NCBI GenBank assembly: GCA_018806915.1 | Contig: JAGKQI010000046.1 | Span: forward strand, 930,001-994,000 | Source: Phytophthora colocasiae | Lineage: Eukaryota > Oomycota > Peronosporomycetes > Peronosporales > Peronosporaceae | Direction of reading: 5' to 3' | Length of the DNA: 64,000 nt | Shown: piece after piece, positions 62,021-64,000 of the stretch | How positions within the stretch are numbered: position 1 is the first letter of the stretch | How the letters are laid out: each line of letters opens with the position of its first letter | Notes under the pieces: generated by a model | What the model was told of the DNA's origin: nothing | What the model saw: only the letters and a program-made list of their open reading frames with translations | Databases searched by the model: none | Made by a program: the position numbers and the translations under genes

Positions 62021-62254
62021 TGTAGTGGGTCGAAGACGTGTAAGACGTGCCTACTCACTGGGACTCGGATAAGGTACCGAGACCGAGCTGGTGGTAGAGA
62101 TTGTAGGATCATTGCTAGAGGACTAGGCTCGAAGACCTCCGTTTTCTTGGAGCTCTGGAGCAAGAGTAGAGCTCACTTCTGAATCAGCATCAATACAAGC
62201 AAGGATCCAAGGAAGCCACCAGCTTCCCTAATAAGTGTTCGTGGACCGACTACA
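62021..62254 (+). repeat. Gypsy-D 3' LTR
   Basis: 234-bp copy of 57002-57235. Confidence 0.94.
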
Positions 62255-62499
62255 GTATGTCTTGTTCGAGTCGGGACGGAACACGTACGCGCCAGACTTC
62301 GGTCCGTCACCCTGGAACGCCTGATAGTATGCCACATCGAGAGACAGCGGATCTGGATGTTCTTCTTCTTGTTGGCGAGCTTCGTGATGGACCCTGTGCT
62401 CTTGCTGATCTCCGCTCGCACAAGTTGGTTCTCCAACACAACCACGTCGTCATTCTCCGAATCACCTCCCACACTGCCAGCACCATCGTCGAGGTATTC
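62255..62499 (-). pseudogene. GH38 alpha-mannosidase, exon upstream of the Gypsy-D insertion
   Basis: The exon starts at 62499 after a splice acceptor (TTTTGTGACAG). It reads EYLDDGAGSVGGDSENDD, VVVLENQLVRAEISKSTGS and LANKKKNIQI, then a one-base loss near 62358 shifts the frame to SLDVAYYQAFQGDG and GAYVFRPDSNKTY, ending at the Gypsy-D border. This is the segment just before the part at 55769-56996. The intron donor and the catalytic domain were not found to the right within the window. Confidence 0.82.
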
Positions 62500-62960
62500 C
62501 TGTCACAAAATAAAATAGGTGATATGGTAGCACTAGCACTCGAGGAAGTACAGCATCGGGGGTCGAGCTGATGTGTTGAGTACGCTGGAAAGTCGAAACT
62601 GAGATTGAGTTTAGCACCTTCGTCCTGCCCTCCTAGGCAATTCCAGTCCTTGGTGCCTGTAACTTCAACATCTAAATTCTAGCACATCGCACTCTTCATC
62701 CTAGATTACTGCGTTGCACGCGGGTCAGACTGCTTGCTGCAGCTTGATCTCCACAAACGTTGGTAGATTGCTACCCATTATCGCGTTCCATGTGCTTGTA
62801 GTTGATGATATCGTGACAATTCCTCCTCCTCGGAAGATTCCTTCTGCTTTTTGTTGGGGAAATTTTAATATTAACCAGGATCACTATTCTCCACATCTGC
62901 ATCGACAATGCTCTGGGAAGGGAAATTAGTTTGATGCCTGTGCTTCATCACATACTGTGG
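62500..62960. other. Probable intron and flank of a decayed Copia element
   Basis: No coding motif. The branch and acceptor of the mannosidase intron are at about 62500-62525. TGTTGAGTACG near 62572 could be an LTR border, but no second copy is visible. Confidence 0.4.
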
Positions 62961-63860
62961 TCACCGTTCAAGGTTTGTTTTGGTACGTTCGAAACGTTCG
63001 TTACGTGCTTCCGTTTGTAGCGTTTGATCTCTTCTGACGTTGATCTTCATGTCCAGACGCACCACTGATATTTTGTTGGGCAGCTCGCTCTTGTGAGTGG
63101 CCAGTATCGCCGCAGACAAAGTACCTTCACTGGGAAGACTGTCCACTGGAGGAGTTATTGTGTTGTCCACTACTACCACCTCCATTTCATCCACTGGCTT
63201 GTCCAGTCTGTGGTGGCCCAGCGCCTTGAACAGCATCTTGACTACCACCACCACCTTGTTCTGAACCACCTCGACGTTGCGAATTGTTGCTAATGCGTTG
63301 TGGAGACTGACGTTCTGTACCATCTTTAATGAGCACCCGAAGCTCTTCAAGGATCGACGTACCGCCGTTTCCTCCATAATGTACGGCTCCGCGAAGCTGT
63401 GCAAACTCATATTGATCTGACAGGCTGTCCAGCATCATGGGTTTCTAGTTGATATCATTCTCCTCATAGCCACAACTTGCTAAGTCGGTTTTCAGACGAA
63501 ATATGTATGCCATATGCGCTTGTTACCGTCACTACCTGAACATTGGAGACTTTTGAAATCTTCTGACAGTCTCAAGATAGTGTTTTCTTGAATGATCGCT
63601 TTGACGCTACTCGTAGATCTCACACAGCGCTGCCCACATCTCTGTACCTGACGCGTATTGGTCGACTTGTTGCTGCCTGTGTGGTATCGTCGTCTCAACC
63701 ATCCGCATAATCTCTAACTGCTTTTTATCGAAGATTGCCTGCGGCCCCTCACGTGAGCCTCTCACGCTTTATTTTGCCCTCGGCGATGTTGAGCAGGTCG
63801 TGCTCCCGAAAGATCGTCCGCGCCGTCCACTTATTTCGCCGCCTGTCTTTGCCGTCCCAT
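62961..63860 (-). pseudogene. Ty1/Copia-type gag relic
   Basis: Minus-strand fragments in several frames: WTARTIFREHDLLNIAEGK (about 63830-63775), VDQYASGTEMWAALCEIY (about 63685-63630), then MMLDSLSDQYEFAQLRGAV (from 63438), and a degenerate knuckle end (GHHRLDK). The order and motifs fit the gag (UBN2-type) of Copia elements. Frames are broken by stops and shifts about every 150 bp. The right end runs towards the window edge. Confidence 0.6.
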
Positions 63861-64000
63861 CCATGCGGCATGTCCTCTACCTTAGAAGAAATTAGTTGAT
63901 TAGCAGATATCGGACTTCTCGTTTTGCTAACTAAGACTTAAGATATCAAAACTGGAAATCACTAGACCAATTCGCCATTACGTACGTGGAATCCAAATTC

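Larger units (their letters stand above)
57002..62254 (+). mobile_element. Gypsy-D: young Ty3/Gypsy element inside the mannosidase gene
   Basis: 5.25 kb with short LTRs of 234 bp (57002-57235, 62021-62254) that look identical. Plus strand: gag, protease, RT, RNase H, integrase with chromodomain. The polypurine tract is TTGGAAGGGCGG before 62021. No typical TGG primer site follows the 5' LTR. Despite identical LTRs, pol has several frameshifts and lacks the end of the integrase core, so it probably moved in trans. Confidence 0.94.

Overview
The window is a repeat-dominated stretch of an oomycete nuclear genome, most likely a Phytophthora-like member of the Peronosporales. The evidence for this is a Crinkler (CRN) effector relic, short 56-72 bp introns with GTAAGT/TAG borders, Ty3/Gypsy elements with a second RNase H, and autonomous Helitrons. 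No prokaryotic features, rRNA or tRNA genes were seen. I judge roughly 85-90% of the window to be transposon-derived.

Left part (1-28422): an old Helitron (Helitron-1, plus strand) is cut in its Rep gene by a ~16 kb Gypsy element (Gypsy-A, minus strand, 1841-25870, 4-bp target duplication AGTC). The 5' LTR of Gypsy-A is in turn cut by a chromodomain Gypsy element (Gypsy-B, plus strand, 16807-24690). Helitron-1 resumes at 25875 with its Pif1-type helicase and ends at 28422 with a hairpin plus CTAG. Gypsy-A has a gag/pol -1 frameshift signal (GTTAAAC plus a stem), a gag start codon lying on the primer binding site, two RNase H domains, an extreme excess of GATC, and a long antisense coiled-coil gene between integrase and 3' LTR. 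Gypsy-B also has an antisense gene in the same position.

Middle (28423-37964): a second autonomous but frameshifted Helitron (Helitron-2, ends 35101), then a third Helitron terminus at 37964 with a MULE transposase relic before it. The three Helitron 3' ends (28422, 35101, 37964) each consist of a GC-rich hairpin, a 7-8 nt spacer and CTAG followed by T. Helitrons 2 and 3 may start directly at the end of the previous one.

Right part (37965-64000): this is the former gene space. It holds the 5' end of a secreted/lysosomal alpha-N-acetylglucosaminidase-like gene cut off at a Helitron end, a SAM methyltransferase gene, a frameshifted CRN with P-loop ATPase and nuclease-like regions, a multi-pass membrane protein gene split by Gypsy-C (44114-54314, TSD AATT), and a GH38 alpha-mannosidase gene split by Gypsy-D (57002-62254, TSD GTATG, identical LTRs). 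A decayed Copia gag lies at the right edge. Two lysosomal-type glycosidase genes and one membrane-protein gene have therefore been disrupted by mobile elements within 25 kb.

Most element genes carry one-base frameshifts even where the LTRs are almost identical. This suggests either defective copies mobilised in trans or indel errors in the assembly. Gene calls are from conserved motifs read by eye; no database search was run.
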